Of a stretch of DNA of 64,000 nt, positions 35,848 through 46,400 are shown piece by piece (within the stretch, counting starts at the first letter, position 1; each line of letters starts with the position of its first letter). The DNA comes from Sphingomonas sp. HITSZ_GF. GTDB lineage: Bacteria; Pseudomonadota; Alphaproteobacteria; Sphingomonadales; Sphingomonadaceae. The stretch is taken from NCBI RefSeq assembly GCF_029543155.1, contig NZ_JARQXA010000004.1, positions 62,001 to 126,000 on the forward strand, in the 5' to 3' direction. The notes beneath the pieces were generated by a model. The model did not search any database, was not told where the DNA came from, and was given only the letters and a program-made list of their open reading frames with translations. The translations under genes and the position numbers were made by a program.

Positions 35848-37430
35848 TCGACGGCTCGATGCAGGATTTTCCGCTGACGCTCGACCGGATCGTCGACCAT
35901 GCGGCGAAATGGCATCCCGAGGTGCAGGTGGCGACCGCGGGCGAGGGCGGGGCGATCGCGCATGTCAGCTATGCCGATCTGCGCGCAAGGTCGCGCAAGG
36001 TCTCGCGGTTGCTCGCCGATCTGGGCGTGGCGCAGGGCGAGCGGGTGGCGACGCTGGCGTGGAACAGCCAGGCGCATGTCGAGAGCTGGTTCGCGATCAT
36101 GGGCATGGGCGCGGTGTGCCACACGCTCAACCCGCGGCTAACTGCGCCCCAGCTCGCCTGGATGCTGGCGCAATCGGGCGCGCGCATCCTGATCGTCAGC
36201 GCCGACCTGATGGTGCTGGCGCTGAAGGTGCTCGACGACGCGCCGGGGATCGGGCGGGTGCTCGTGATCGATGGCGACGTCTCGCCCAAAAGCTATGGCA
36301 GCGCCGAGATCGCGGCGCTGGCGCCGCTGATCGACGCGTCGGCCGGAGACTTCGCCTGGGGCGATTTCGACGAGAAGGCGCCGAGCGGACTGTGCTTCAC
36401 CTCGGGATCGACCGGCGCGCCCAAGGGCGTGACCTATACCCACCGCTCGAGCTTCATGCACACGCTGCGGCTGCTCCAGGCGGACGTCTCGGGGATCACC
36501 AGCCAAGACGTGGTGATGCCGGTGGTGCCGATGTTCCACGCCAATGCCTGGGGCCTGCCCTTCGCGGTGCCCGCGGCGGGGGCCAAGCTGGTGCTGCCCG
36601 GGCGGCACCTCGATGGCGCGAGCCTGGCGAAGCTGATCGCAGCGGAGGACGTGACGATTGCGGTCGGCGTGCCGACGGTGTGGCTGGGCCTGTGCGATCA
36701 TCTCGATGCGACCGGCATGACCTTGCCGTCGCTCAAGCGGATCATCGTCGGCGGCGCGCCGATGCCGCCGGCGCTGATGGAGCGGATCGAGAGCCAACTC
36801 GGCATTCCGGTGCAGACGAGCTGGGGGATGACCGAGCTGTCGCCGGTCGGCACGTTCGGCGTGCTCAGTGCGCCGACGCGCGACGCGCTGATCTCGGGCC
36901 GCCCGGCGCTGGGTGTCGACCTCGCGCTGATGGACGAGCAGGGCGCATTGCTGCCCGAGCAGCGCGATGTCGAAGGCCGGCTGCACGTGCGCGGCGCCGC
37001 GGTGATCGACCGCTATTTCGGGCAGGAGCGCAGCGCGACCAACGAAGAGGGCTGGTTCGACACCGGCGACCTCGCGAAGATCGACCGCGCCGGCAATCTG
37101 ATGATCACCGGCCGCGCCAAGGACCTGATCAAGTCGGGCGGCGAATGGATCAACCCGGCCGAGATCGAGGCGGTGGTGTGCGCGCTGCCGCAGGTCTCGC
37201 TGGCCGCGGTGATCGGGCGCAGCGACGTGAAATGGGGCGAGCGGCCGCTCCTTCTCGTCGAGCTGCGCGAGGACCAGGAGATCAGCGACCAGGAGCTGCT
37301 CGGCTCGCTGCGCGGGCAGGTCGCGTCCTGGTGGATCCCCGATGCGGTGGTGCGCGTGCCGAGCATGCCGCGCGGCTCGACGGGCAAGATCGACAAGCTG
37401 CAGCTGCGGGCGGCGTATAGCGGCAGTTAG
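35844..37430 (+). CDS. Medium/long-chain acyl-CoA synthetase-like AMP ligase
   Basis: A 528-residue adenylate-forming enzyme. P-loop FTSGSTGAPKGVTYTH, core motif SWGMTELSP, and the hinge/C-terminal motifs GWFDTGDLAKID and GRAKDLIKSGGEWI plus the catalytic-lysine region RGSTGKIDK. It would activate an aliphatic or aryl-alkanoic acid as its CoA thioester. The GTG start overlaps the esterase stop (GTGA) with GGAGGG about 8 bp upstream; an ATG 15 bp further is the alternative. Last gene of the regulator-led unit, followed by a REP-like palindrome. Confidence 0.9.
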   Translation: MIDGSMQDFPLTLDRIVDHAAKWHPEVQVATAGEGGAIAHVSYADLRARSRKVSRLLADLGVAQGERVATLAWNSQAHVESWFAIMGMGAVCHTLNPRLTAPQLAWMLAQSGARILIVSADLMVLALKVLDDAPGIGRVLVIDGDVSPKSYGSAEIAALAPLIDASAGDFAWGDFDEKAPSGLCFTSGSTGAPKGVTYTHRSSFMHTLRLLQADVSGITSQDVVMPVVPMFHANAWGLPFAVPAAGAKLVLPGRHLDGASLAKLIAAEDVTIAVGVPTVWLGLCDHLDATGMTLPSLKRIIVGGAPMPPALMERIESQLGIPVQTSWGMTELSPVGTFGVLSAPTRDALISGRPALGVDLALMDEQGALLPEQRDVEGRLHVRGAAVIDRYFGQERSATNEEGWFDTGDLAKIDRAGNLMITGRAKDLIKSGGEWINPAEIEAVVCALPQVSLAAVIGRSDVKWGERPLLLVELREDQEISDQELLGSLRGQVASWWIPDAVVRVPSMPRGSTGKIDKLQLRAAYSGS

Positions 37431-37433
37431 GAC

Positions 37434-37520
37434 GTCATCCCGGCGAAAGCCGGGATCTCAGGCGGTGGCGCGAGGCGCCGGAAAAGAGCCGCACGAGATC
37501 CCGGCTTTCGCCGGGATGAC
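37434..37520. repeat. REP-like inverted pair, 26-bp perfect arms
   Basis: Arms 37434-37459 and 37495-37520 are perfect reverse complements separated by 35 bp. Core CCCGGCGAAAGCCGGG as in the other REP-like sites. Located between two convergent genes, where it could act as a bidirectional 3' end. Confidence 0.85.
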
Positions 37521-37527
37521 GATTTAC

Positions 37528-38709
37528 TCAAACCCGCTCGACGATCAGCGCGATGCCCTGGCCGCCGCCGATGCACATCGTGGCGAGGCCGTAGCGGCCG
37601 CCGGTGCGGGCCAGCTCGTGGACGAGCTTGGTGACGATGATCGCCCCGGTCGCGCCGACCGGATGGCCGAGTGAGATGCCGCTGCCGTTCGGGTTCACCT
37701 TGTCCGCGTCGAAGCCGAGCGCGTCGGCGACGGCGCAGGCCTGGGCGGCGAAGGCTTCGTTCGATTCGATCACGTCCATGTCGGCAACCGACAGCCCGGC
37801 CCTGGCGAGCGCCGCCTGGGTAGCGGGGACCGGGCCCATGCCCATGTAATTGGGATCGACGCCGGCATGCCCGTACGCGACGATCCGCGCCATCGGCGTG
37901 AGGCCGAGCTCGGCCACTGCCTTCTCGCTCGCCAGCACCAGGGCCGCCGCGCCGTCGTTGATGCCCGAGGCGTTGCCGGCGGTGACCGTGCCCTCGGGCT
38001 TGAAGATGGTGCGCAGCCTGGCGAGGTCCGCGGCATTGGCGTCGGCGCGGACATGCTCGTCGGTGTCGAAGACCTTGGTGGCGCGACCGGCCTTGACCTC
38101 GATCGGCACGATCTGGCCGGCGAAGCGCCCTTCGGCGATCGCGCGGGCGGCACGGGCATGGCTCTCGGCCGAATATTCGTCCTGGCGCGCGCGATCGACG
38201 CCGTGGCGCTCGGCGACATTCTCCGCCGTCACGCCCATCAGCCCGCCGCCGAACGGATCGGTGAGCGCGCCGTTGAGCCCGTCGATCACGGTGGCGTCGC
38301 CCATCTTCTGGCCCCAGCGCGTGGCGGGGGAATAATAGGGCGCGCGGCTCATCACTTCGCTGCCGCCAGCGACAGCGATCTCGGCATCGCCGAGCATCAG
38401 CATCTGCGCCGCCGAGACGATCGCCTGCACGCCCGAGCCACAGAGCCGGTTGACGGTGAGCGCGGGCACTTCCTTGGGGATGCCCGCCTCGATCCCGGCG
38501 ACGCGCGCGAGATAGGCGTCGCGCGGCGCAGTGGGGATCACCTGGCCGAACACGACATGGCCGACGGCTTCGGGCGCGACTCCAGCGGCGTCGAGCACCG
38601 CGCGGGTGACGGTGGCGGCGAGGCTGCCGGGCGTCTCGTCCTTGAGCGCGCCGCCGAAGGTGCCGATCGCGGTGCGCCGGGCGGCGACGATATAGACGGA
38701 CTGGGTCAT
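37528..38709 (-). CDS. Acetyl-CoA C-acyltransferase (thiolase)
   Basis: A 393-residue thiolase. Nucleophilic cysteine in [10 protein letters not shown], catalytic histidine in GHPVGATGA, second cysteine in [10 protein letters not shown]. Length is typical. With the coupled dehydrogenase genes it completes a beta-oxidation-like spiral, releasing acetyl-CoA or propionyl-CoA. Biosynthetic and degradative thiolases cannot be separated by these motifs, but the context favours degradation. ATGA overlap with the preceding SDR gene. Confidence 0.93.
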   Translation of the reverse strand: MTQSVYIVAARRTAIGTFGGALKDETPGSLAATVTRAVLDAAGVAPEAVGHVVFGQVIPTAPRDAYLARVAGIEAGIPKEVPALTVNRLCGSGVQAIVSAAQMLMLGDAEIAVAGGSEVMSRAPYYSPATRWGQKMGDATVIDGLNGALTDPFGGGLMGVTAENVAERHGVDRARQDEYSAESHARAARAIAEGRFAGQIVPIEVKAGRATKVFDTDEHVRADANAADLARLRTIFKPEGTVTAGNASGINDGAAALVLASEKAVAELGLTPMARIVAYGHAGVDPNYMGMGPVPATQAALARAGLSVADMDVIESNEAFAAQACAVADALGFDADKVNPNGSGISLGHPVGATGAIIVTKLVHELARTGGRYGLATMCIGGGQGIALIVERV

Positions 38710-39590
38710 GCGTTCACCTTATCGGCACGGGCGGCCATTTCGTACTGATATTGCTCCTCGCCGCGCGCAGGGATCCGTTCCCCGTCGCGCGCGCTGACTT
38801 CGGCGAGGCGATCGAGCAGCGTGTCGGCCACCGCCTCGCCGTCGCCCAGGAACAGCCCGCGCGTCATCGTGACATGCGCCTGTTCGAAGCTGCCGGCGCC
38901 CGCGAGCAGGATCGCGCGGCTGGGCGCATCCTCGGCGGCGAGCGCGACCACCGCCGGGCTGACCAGCGAGGCACCAAGCCCGGCGAGCATCTCGTCGGCA
39001 TAAAGGCCGTTGGTCATCGCCGTCGCCGCGCTCGGCGCCAGGCAGTTGACGCGGATGCCATAGCGCTCCCCTTCGATCGCCAGCGTCTGCATCAGCCCGA
39101 CCAGCGCCATCTTGGCCGCGCCGTAATTCGCCTGGCCGAAATTGCCGTAGAGCCCGGAGGACGAGGTGGTGAAGATGATGCGGCCGTAATTCTGCGCGCG
39201 CATCGTGTCCCACACTGCCTTGGTGCAGTTGACCGAGCCCATCAGATGGACGTCGAGCACCAGGCGGAAATCGTCGAGATCCATCTTGGCGAAGCTCTTG
39301 TCGCGCAGGATGCCGGCATTGTTGACGAGGATGTCGATGCGCCCCCAGCGCGAAAGCGCGTCCTCGCACATCGCCTGCACCGCGGCGAAATCGGTGACGC
39401 TCGCCGCCGCCGCCATCGCCTCGCCGCCCGCCGCCTCTATCTGGGCGACGACCGCGGCCGCGGCCTCGCCGTTCATGTCGGCCACCACCAGCTTGGCGCC
39501 GCGCTTCGCCAGCGCGATCGCATGCGCGGCGCCCAGGCCGGCGCCGGCACCGGTGACGATCGCCACGCGGGTCGAAAGATCGATCCCCAT
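38706..39590 (-). CDS. SDR family oxidoreductase (MFE-2-like 3-hydroxyacyl-CoA dehydrogenase)
   Basis: A 294-residue short-chain dehydrogenase: cofactor motif TGAGAGLG, LVNNAGILRD, catalytic Tyr/Lys in YGAAKMAL and upstream Ser. The spelling RDKSFAKMDLDDFRLVLDVHL resembles the dehydrogenase domain of peroxisomal multifunctional enzyme 2, so a hydroxyacyl-CoA or similar substrate is likely. ATG 39590 has AAAGGA at a good distance; ATG 39596 is 6 bp upstream in frame. Sits between the FadJ-like gene and the thiolase. Confidence 0.88.
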   Translation of the reverse strand: MGIDLSTRVAIVTGAGAGLGAAHAIALAKRGAKLVVADMNGEAAAAVVAQIEAAGGEAMAAAASVTDFAAVQAMCEDALSRWGRIDILVNNAGILRDKSFAKMDLDDFRLVLDVHLMGSVNCTKAVWDTMRAQNYGRIIFTTSSSGLYGNFGQANYGAAKMALVGLMQTLAIEGERYGIRVNCLAPSAATAMTNGLYADEMLAGLGASLVSPAVVALAAEDAPSRAILLAGAGSFEQAHVTMTRGLFLGDGEAVADTLLDRLAEVSARDGERIPARGEEQYQYEMAARADKVNA

Positions 39591-39601
39591 GCTCATTCCT
39601 T

Positions 39602-41701
39602 TCAGAGATTGGCTGCGTCGAGCGACGCGAAATTGCGGTTGGAAGCGGCCAGCTCGACGAGGAGCGGCGCGGGTGCCCAGGCCCAACCCTGCGGGCCGGC
39701 GGCGAATTCGGCGATCCGCTCGAGCACCTTGGCGAGCCCGATCTGGTCGGCGAAGTACATCGGGCCGCCGCGCTCGCCGGGGAAGCCGTATCCGTCGAGA
39801 TAGACGACATCCACATCGACCGGGCGATAGGCGATGCCTTCGCCGAGGATCTTCGCGCCTTCGTTGATCAGCGCATAGATGCAGCGCTCGACGATCTCTT
39901 CGTCCGAAATCTCGCGGCGCGTGATGCCGAGCCGGGCGGACTCGGCGAGGATCAGCGCGTCGATCTCGGGATCGCTCTCGGCGGTGCGGCCATCCGGATA
40001 GCGATAGAAGCCGGCGCCGGTCTTCTGGCCGAAGCGGCCGAGCGCGCAGACCAGGTCGGGGATCTTCGAATAGGGCCGGTCGGGCTGCTCGATCGCGCGG
40101 CGCTTGCGGATGCTCCAGCCGATGTCCTGGCCGGCCAGATCCATCACCGCGACCGGGCCCATCGCCATGCCCCAGCGCTTGAGCGCGCCGTCGAGCTGGG
40201 CGGGCAGCGCGCCTTCCTCGAGCAGATACCAGGCCTGGCGGAGATATTCCTCGAACATGCGGTTGCCGACGAAACCGTCGCACACGCCGACCGCCACCGG
40301 GCTCTTGCCGATCGCCTTGCCGAAGGCCATCGCCGTTGCCAGCGTCTCGGGCGAAGTCTTTGCACCGCGTACCACTTCGAGCAGCCGCATCACATTGGCG
40401 GGCGAGAAGAAGTGGAGGCCGATCACGCGCTCGGGCGTGGCGGTGAAGCCGGCAATCGCATCGAGATCGAGCGTCGAGGTGTTGCTGGCCAGGATCGCAT
40501 CGGGCCGGGCGACGCGCTCCATTTCGGTGAACACCTGGCGCTTGACGTCCATGTCCTCGAACACCGCCTCGATCAGCAGGTCGGCCTCGGCGGCGGCATC
40601 GATCGTCGCGGCGGCGTTCAGCGCGGCGATGCGGGCATCGGCGACCTCGGCTTCGATCCGGCCCTTCTCGACATCGCGCAGGATCGTCTTGGCGATCCCG
40701 GCCTGCGCCTTGCCGAGCGCTTCCTCGCGCGGCTCGACCAGGGTGACCTCGAGCCCCGAATTGAGCAGCGCCAGCGCGATGCCGGTGCCCATCAGCCCGC
40801 CGCCGATCACGGCGACATGGCCGATCTTGCGGGGCTTCACGTCGCCAAGGCCGGGCACGCGCGCCGCGATACGGCGGCCGAAGAATGCGTGGCGCAAGCC
40901 GCGCGATTCCGCCGAGCCGAGCAGCTCGCTGAACAGGTCCGCCTCGACGCGCAGTCCGCTGGCGAAATCGTGCGTGCCGATCGCCGCGACGCATTCGACG
41001 ATGCGGCGCTGGGCGAGCCCGCGCGGCTTCGCGGCTGCCAGCACATCGGCCAGGTCCGCCGGCACCGGCATCTCGCCCGTACGGCGCACCGGCGGCATGC
41101 TCTCGGCAAAGGCGAGCGCGGCGGCTTCGGCGTCATCGGCGACGACGAGATCGACGATGCCTGCGCCATGCGCCTGCACGCCGTTCAGCACGCGGCCGCT
41201 CAACATCAGCTCGAGCCCGGCCCTGGCGCCGATCAGCCGGGGCAGGCGCTGGGTGCCGCCGCCGCCGGGCAGCACGCCCAAAGTCACTTCGGTGAGCCCG
41301 ATCCGCGCGGTCTCGGCGGCGACGCGGTAATGGCAGGCGAGCGCGAGCTCGAGCCCGCCGCCCATGCACACCCCGTTGATCGCCGCGATCACCGGCTTGG
41401 GCGAGGCTTCGATAGCTTCGATCATCGCACGATTGGCGTCGATCTTCGACGGATCGCCGTCGAACTCGGTGATCTGCGCGCCGGCGCTGAACAGCTTCGG
41501 CCCGCCGCTGACGACGATCGCCGCGACCTCGGCATCGGCGACCAGCCCGGCGAATGCCTGGGCGATCACGCCCACGCCCGCCACCGACTGGGTGTTCACC
41601 GGCGGATTGGAGAAACGCAGCAGCGCCACCGCGCCATGCCGCTCGACCTCGACTTGCAAACCCCGTCTCCCATTGGCAGCGTTCGGGGAGGCGCCTATCA
41701 T
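39602..41701 (-). CDS. FadJ/FadB-like enoyl-CoA hydratase/3-hydroxyacyl-CoA dehydrogenase
   Basis: A 699-residue bifunctional beta-oxidation enzyme. Crotonase domain first (GGPKLFSAGAQITEF, GVCMGGGLELALACHYR), then the NAD-binding domain (VIGGGLMGTGIA) and 3HCDH C-terminal domains (GVCDGFVGNRMFEEY, YGFPGERGGPMYFAD). It hydrates enoyl-CoA and oxidises the hydroxyacyl-CoA. The ATG at 41701 abuts the regulator operator and has no clear ribosome site; a TTG at 41659, with GGGAGACGGGG upstream, could be the real start. Heads the FadJ-SDR-thiolase unit. Confidence 0.92.
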   Translation of the reverse strand: MIGASPNAANGRRGLQVEVERHGAVALLRFSNPPVNTQSVAGVGVIAQAFAGLVADAEVAAIVVSGGPKLFSAGAQITEFDGDPSKIDANRAMIEAIEASPKPVIAAINGVCMGGGLELALACHYRVAAETARIGLTEVTLGVLPGGGGTQRLPRLIGARAGLELMLSGRVLNGVQAHGAGIVDLVVADDAEAAALAFAESMPPVRRTGEMPVPADLADVLAAAKPRGLAQRRIVECVAAIGTHDFASGLRVEADLFSELLGSAESRGLRHAFFGRRIAARVPGLGDVKPRKIGHVAVIGGGLMGTGIALALLNSGLEVTLVEPREEALGKAQAGIAKTILRDVEKGRIEAEVADARIAALNAAATIDAAAEADLLIEAVFEDMDVKRQVFTEMERVARPDAILASNTSTLDLDAIAGFTATPERVIGLHFFSPANVMRLLEVVRGAKTSPETLATAMAFGKAIGKSPVAVGVCDGFVGNRMFEEYLRQAWYLLEEGALPAQLDGALKRWGMAMGPVAVMDLAGQDIGWSIRKRRAIEQPDRPYSKIPDLVCALGRFGQKTGAGFYRYPDGRTAESDPEIDALILAESARLGITRREISDEEIVERCIYALINEGAKILGEGIAYRPVDVDVVYLDGYGFPGERGGPMYFADQIGLAKVLERIAEFAAGPQGWAWAPAPLLVELAASNRNFASLDAANL

Positions 41702-41708
41702 TTGTTGG

Positions 41709-41721
41709 TTTGTTGGACAAA
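41709..41721. promoter_or_regulatory. Palindromic operator TTTGT-N3-ACAAA
   Basis: Located in the 29-bp gap between the FadJ-like gene and the divergent GntR-type gene. Core TTGT-TGG-ACAA is the same half-site and spacing as the operator at 32190-32204. With so little space, binding must affect both genes. Direct sequence observation; the bound protein is inferred. Confidence 0.55.
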
Positions 41722-41730
41722 GGTATTTTG

Positions 41731-42462
41731 ATGGAGTTTGGAAAGCTCAGGATCGCGCGTGCCTATGAGGCGGTGCAGCAGGCGCTGGAGGAGGCGATCC
41801 TCAGCGGCGCGCTGCCGCCGGGCGAGCCGCTGCCGACCGAGACCGAGCTGGCCGAGAAGTTCGGCGTGACGCGCCACACGGTGCGCGAGGGGATGCGCGC
41901 GCTCGAGCAGAGCGGGCTGGTCAAGCGCGATGCCGGGCGGCGGCTGCACGTCACCCGGCCCAGGCATGATGCGCTGGCCACGCAGAACTCCCGTGCGCTG
42001 GTGATGCAGCAGGTCTCGTTCCGCGAGATCTGGGAAGTGGCGATGCAGCTCGAGCTGCTGGCGATGGATCTGCTCGAAGGCCAGGTCGACGATGCGCTGG
42101 TCGCGAAGCTGGAAGCCAATGTCGCGGCGATGGCAGCGGCGCTCGACAAGGGCGAGCCGATCGCCGCGCTCGACGTCGAGTTCCACGCGCTGATCGCGCA
42201 TGCCACGCAGAACCGGGTGCTGCTGATGTCGCGCGAGCCGGTGTCGATGCTCTTCTATCCCTCGCTCGAGCGGCTGTTCGCGCATCCGAAGACGCGCGAC
42301 CGCTCGCCGCGGCGCATCCTCGACGCGCACCGCGAGATCGTGACTGCACTGGCGGCGCGCGACCTCGACACCGCCAAGCTGTGGATGCGCCGCCACATGG
42401 CCGATTTCCGCCGCGGCTACGAACATGCCGGCCTGCCGCTGGACGCGCCGATCGGCGGCTAG
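41731..42462 (+). CDS. GntR/FCD family regulator of the beta-oxidation-like locus
   Basis: A 243-residue regulator: winged helix with LPTETELAEKFGVTRHTVREGMRAL and an FCD ligand domain with FREIWEVAMQLELLAMDLL and FHALIAHATQNRVLL, whose Asp/His pattern usually holds a metal and a carboxylate ligand. FCD regulators often sense organic acids or acyl derivatives. It is divergent from the FadJ-like operon by 29 bp with a palindrome between, so autoregulation and control of that operon are likely. Confidence 0.88.
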   Translation: MEFGKLRIARAYEAVQQALEEAILSGALPPGEPLPTETELAEKFGVTRHTVREGMRALEQSGLVKRDAGRRLHVTRPRHDALATQNSRALVMQQVSFREIWEVAMQLELLAMDLLEGQVDDALVAKLEANVAAMAAALDKGEPIAALDVEFHALIAHATQNRVLLMSREPVSMLFYPSLERLFAHPKTRDRSPRRILDAHREIVTALAARDLDTAKLWMRRHMADFRRGYEHAGLPLDAPIGG

Positions 42463-42573
42463 GATCCGGCTGGCGCATGCCGGGCACGGCCTGGCGGCGC
42501 TTACGCGTTTCTACGGAATGCGCGGCGGGGCGCGGCTGCTTACCTCTATGTCGTGAGGGCTGGAGGGCGCCAC

Positions 42574-42741
42574 ATGAAGGACAGCAATTATTACGCGCAG
42601 CGCGCGGCCGAGGCACGCGATGCCGCGCTCAAGGCCAAGGGCATGCCGAGCTTCCGCGCCCACATGGGCATGGCGCAGGAATATGAGCGCCGCGCGCGGG
42701 GCTTCGAGGCGCGCCATGCCGACAAGGTCGTACTCGACTAG
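42574..42741 (+). CDS. Small conserved-looking protein, 55 residues
   Basis: Starts MKDSNYYAQRAAEARDAALK, with TGGAGGG 7 bp upstream of the ATG. It is predicted to be a single amphipathic, highly charged helix (Ala/Arg/Glu-rich) without signal or cysteine. The ribosome site, start and compact composition suggest a real gene. No function recognised. Confidence 0.55.
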   Translation: MKDSNYYAQRAAEARDAALKAKGMPSFRAHMGMAQEYERRARGFEARHADKVVLD

Positions 42742-42799
42742 CCGCGACCGCGTGCGCTAGCGGATTCGTGCCTGCATCGACGCAGGAGGAGCCGTACGC

Positions 42800-43258
42800 A
42801 TGCCCACCTCACTCTATCTAGACGATCTGGAAGCGGGGATGCGCTGGCAGGGCGGCCCGATCGACATGGTCGAGGCCGATATCCTGCGCTTCGCCACCGA
42901 GTTCGACCCCCAGCCGATGCACATCGATCCTGCAGCCGCGGCGGCGGGCCGGTTCGGCGGGATCATCGCCAGCGGCTGGCACGTGGCGGCGCTGGTGATG
43001 CGCGATTTCGTCGAGCGCGCGCCGTTCGGCGAGACGCCACTGCTCGGGCTCAAGATCGACGACCTGCAATGGCGCCATCCGGTCCGCCCCGGCGACCGGC
43101 TGGACATCCTGCGCGAAGTGATCGAAGTCACGCCCTCGCGCAGCAAGCCCGACCGCGGCACCGTGCTGATGCGGATGACGGTCACCAACCAGGCGGGCAT
43201 CGTGGTGATGTCGTTCCTCAACCTGATCCAGCTGCCGACCCGGCCCGCCGCCGCCTAG
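42800..43258 (+). CDS. MaoC-like hot-dog-fold dehydratase
   Basis: A 152-residue hot-dog-fold protein. FATEFDPQPMHIDPAAAAAGRFGGIIASGWH carries the hydratase-2 Asp/His pair, and VRPGDRL-type sequence follows. MaoC proteins hydrate enoyl-CoA to (R)-3-hydroxyacyl-CoA or act on related thioesters. It lies near, but not in, the beta-oxidation-like operon. Start ATG has AGGAGGAG-like sequence upstream. Convergent with the small HTH-like gene, sharing 4 bp at the stops. Confidence 0.88.
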   Translation: MPTSLYLDDLEAGMRWQGGPIDMVEADILRFATEFDPQPMHIDPAAAAAGRFGGIIASGWHVAALVMRDFVERAPFGETPLLGLKIDDLQWRHPVRPGDRLDILREVIEVTPSRSKPDRGTVLMRMTVTNQAGIVVMSFLNLIQLPTRPAAA

Positions 43259-43458
43259 GCGTTCGCCTGTTCGGCGGCGATGCGGTTGATCAGCCGTTCG
43301 GCGACCGAGCGGCGCAGCGCGGCTCCGCGCTCGATCTGGCGCCAGGTATTGTAGCTGATGCCGAAGCGCGACTGCAGCGCCTCGTTGGTCCGCGCCTGGC
43401 AGTGCGTCATCATGTGCTCGACGATGTCGGGCGGCAGGGCAAGCATGGTACGCGACAT
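43255..43458 (-). CDS. Small HTH-like protein coupled to the oxidoreductase gene
   Basis: A 67-residue protein. The segment ARTNEALQSRFGISYNTWRQIERGAALR looks like a helix-turn-helix of Cro/C1 or resolvase type, followed by a basic helix. GGAGGAAAA precedes the ATG at 43458; an in-frame ATG at 43476 overlaps the stop of the oxidoreductase gene (ATGA), so translation is linked either way. It may be a small regulator; function is inferred only from the HTH-like pattern. Confidence 0.6.
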   Translation of the reverse strand: MSRTMLALPPDIVEHMMTHCQARTNEALQSRFGISYNTWRQIERGAALRRSVAERLINRIAAEQANA

Positions 43459-43472
43459 GGGGTTTTCCTCCT

Positions 43473-46400
43473 TCATTGGGTGATTTGCGGTTCGGCGAGG
43501 AGCGCCGCGCGGCGGGCGGCGTGGCGCTCGAACGCGGCGGCCTTGACCGGGCCGAAGCCGCGAATGTCGTCGGGCAGCGCGGCCAGCGCGCATGCGCGTT
43601 CGAGCCCGGCGGGATCGAGCGTGCGGAGGGCGCGCTCGATATCGGCGAAATATTCGGCGATCAGCGCGCGTTCGCGGCGGCGCTCCTCGGTGCGGGCGAA
43701 CGGATCGGCCCAGCCGCCGCGCAGCCGCTTGCCATGGGCGAGCAGGCGCAGCGCCGGGAAGATCCAGGGGCCGAAGGCGCGCTTGCGCGGCCGGCCGGTC
43801 GCCGGATCGAGCCGCGACAGCAGCGGCGGGGCGAGGTGCAGCCGGGTCTTGCCGGTGCCGGCGAACTGGCGGGTGAGCTCGGCGGCGAACTCGGGCGCGC
43901 TGTAGAGCCGGGCGACCTCATACTCGTCCTTGTACGCCATCAGCTTGTAGGCATTGGCCGCGACGGCACGGACCAGCGCCTCGCCCGATGCGCCATGGGG
44001 TGAAGCGGCCTGCCGGACCTGCTCGACCAGCGCCTGGTAGCGGCGGGCATAGCCGGCGTCCTGATAGGCGGTCAGGTCGGCGACGCGCCGGGCGACCAGT
44101 GCCTCGATCCCTTCGTCGATGGGGGCCGGTGCCGCGAGCCCGGCGACCTGGTCGACTGCGGCGCGATCGACCGCGGCGAGGCGGCCCCATTCGAAGGCGC
44201 GCAGGTTCATCGCCACGGCCGCGCCGTTCGCCTCGATCGCGGCGCGTAGCGCGTCGCGGGTGAGCGGGATCAGCCCGGACTGCCAGGCGAAGCCGGCGAG
44301 CAGGACGTTGGCGGCGGTGCTGTTGCCGAACAGCCCCTCGGCGATCGCCGTGGCGGGCAGGCGCGACAGCGCGCGGGCGCGCGCGGCGATCGCGTCGGCC
44401 ATGTCGGGCGCGGGGATCGCGGTGTCGCGGTCGCGCACGAAGTCGGCGGTCGGCTGCACGTCGCTGTTGAGCACTGCCGCCGAGCGCGCCGGATCGAGCC
44501 GGACCAGCGCATCGGCCGCGGCGCTGACGACCAGGTCGGTGCCGAGCAACAGGTCGGCGCGGCCGTCGCCGATGCGCACCGCATGGATCTGCGCGGCATG
44601 CGGGGCGATCCGCACCTGGCTGACAACGGCGCCGTTCTTCTGGGCCAGGCCGGTGAAGTCGAGCACGGTGGCGCCCAGCCCGTCGATATGCGCGGCGGCG
44701 CCGAGCAGCGCGCCGATCGTCAGCACGCCGAGCCCGCCGATGCCGGCGACATAGATGTTGTAGTCGCCGGTCGGCGGGGCGATCGCCGGCTCGGCGAGGC
44801 TGGCGAACAGCCGCGCCTCGGCCTCGGCGGCGCGCGAGGGATCGGGCTTGCGCAGCACGGCGCCTTCGATCTCGACGAAGCTCGGGCAGAAGCCGGCGAC
44901 GCAGGAAAAGTCCTTGTTGCAAGCCGACTGGTTGATCCGCCGCTTGCGGCCGAATTCGGTCTCGAGCGGCTCGACTGCGACGCAGTTGGACTGGACCGAG
45001 CAGTCGCCACAGCCTTCGCAGACGCGCGGGTTGATGAACAAGCGCTTGTCGGGTTCGGGCAGCGTGCCGCGCTTGCGGCGGCGGCGCTTCTCGGCCGCGC
45101 AGGTCTGCTCATAGACGAGCGCGGTGACGCCGGGAACGGTGCGCAGGTGGCGCTGCACGGCATCGAGTTCGTCGCGGTGGCGCAGCTCGGTGCCCGGGGC
45201 GAGCGCGGCGGTGCGCCACTTCTCCGGCGCGTCGCTGACGAACCAGATCTCGTTTACGCCTTCCGCGGCGAGCTGGCGGGTGATCCGGGCGGGGTCGATC
45301 GTCCCTTCCGCGGGCTGGCCGCCGGTCATCGCCACCGCGTCGTTGTAGAGGATCTTGAAGGTGATGTTGGTGCCGGCGGCGATCGCGCCGCGGATCGCGA
45401 GCAGGCCCGAGTGCTGATAGGTGCCGTCGCCCAGATTCTGGAAGATGTGCCCGGTCTTCGAGAAGGGCGCGGCGCCGGCCCATTGCATGCCCTCGCCGCC
45501 CATCTGGCTGAAGGTGGTGGTCTTCAGCGCGGGCTGCGACAGCGCCATCACGTGGCAGCCAATGCCGCCGCCGGTGATCGAGCCGTCGGGCGTCTTCGTC
45601 GAGCTGTTGTGCGGGCAGCCGGCGCAGAAATAGGGCTTGCGCGCCGCGAAGCCGGGCAGCGCGGCGTTGCGGGGGGCGGGCAGGCGCGTGCCGAGCCCCG
45701 GCAGCACCTGCGCCAGCGCGCGGGCGACCATCGCCGCGCTGAACTCGCCGACTTCGGGAAGCAGGTCCTTGCCGCGGATCGGCAGCTTGAGGCCGCGGCC
45801 ATAGGCGGCGACCTTGATCTGGTCCTCGACGACCGGCTTCTTCTCCTCGACCACGAGCACCTGCTCGAACCCGTCGGCGAACGCGAGCAGGCTCTGCGTG
45901 TCGAGCGGCCAGCTCATCGCGACCTTGTAAACCGAGATGCCGAGATCGCCGGGCGCCACGCCGAGATCGGCGAGCGCCTGCATCACGTCGCCATGCGCCT
46001 TGCCGAGCGTGACGATGCACAGCCGCTTGTCCGGGCTGACCAGCGCGGGGCGATCGAGCCGGTTGGCGCGGGCCCAGGCGAGCACGGCGGGCAGCCGCTC
46101 CTCGACCAGCCGGCGCTCGAGCTCGGCGCGCTGGGCGGGCCACTGGATCGTCGGGTCCCAGTTGCGCCGCGCGGTGCCGGGCAGGGACGGCGTGACGAAG
46201 GAGGGCGCCTCGGGCAGATCGAACGAAGCGGCGCTCTCCACCACCTCTGCGATCGTCTTCATGCCGATCCACAGCCCCGAGAAGCGCGACAGCGCGATCC
46301 CCGCCAGCCCCAGCGTGAGGATCTCGCGGACGTCGGCAGGCTGGAGCACCGGCATGTTGACCGACTGGAAAATGCCGTCGGTCTGGTGCGGGAACATCGA

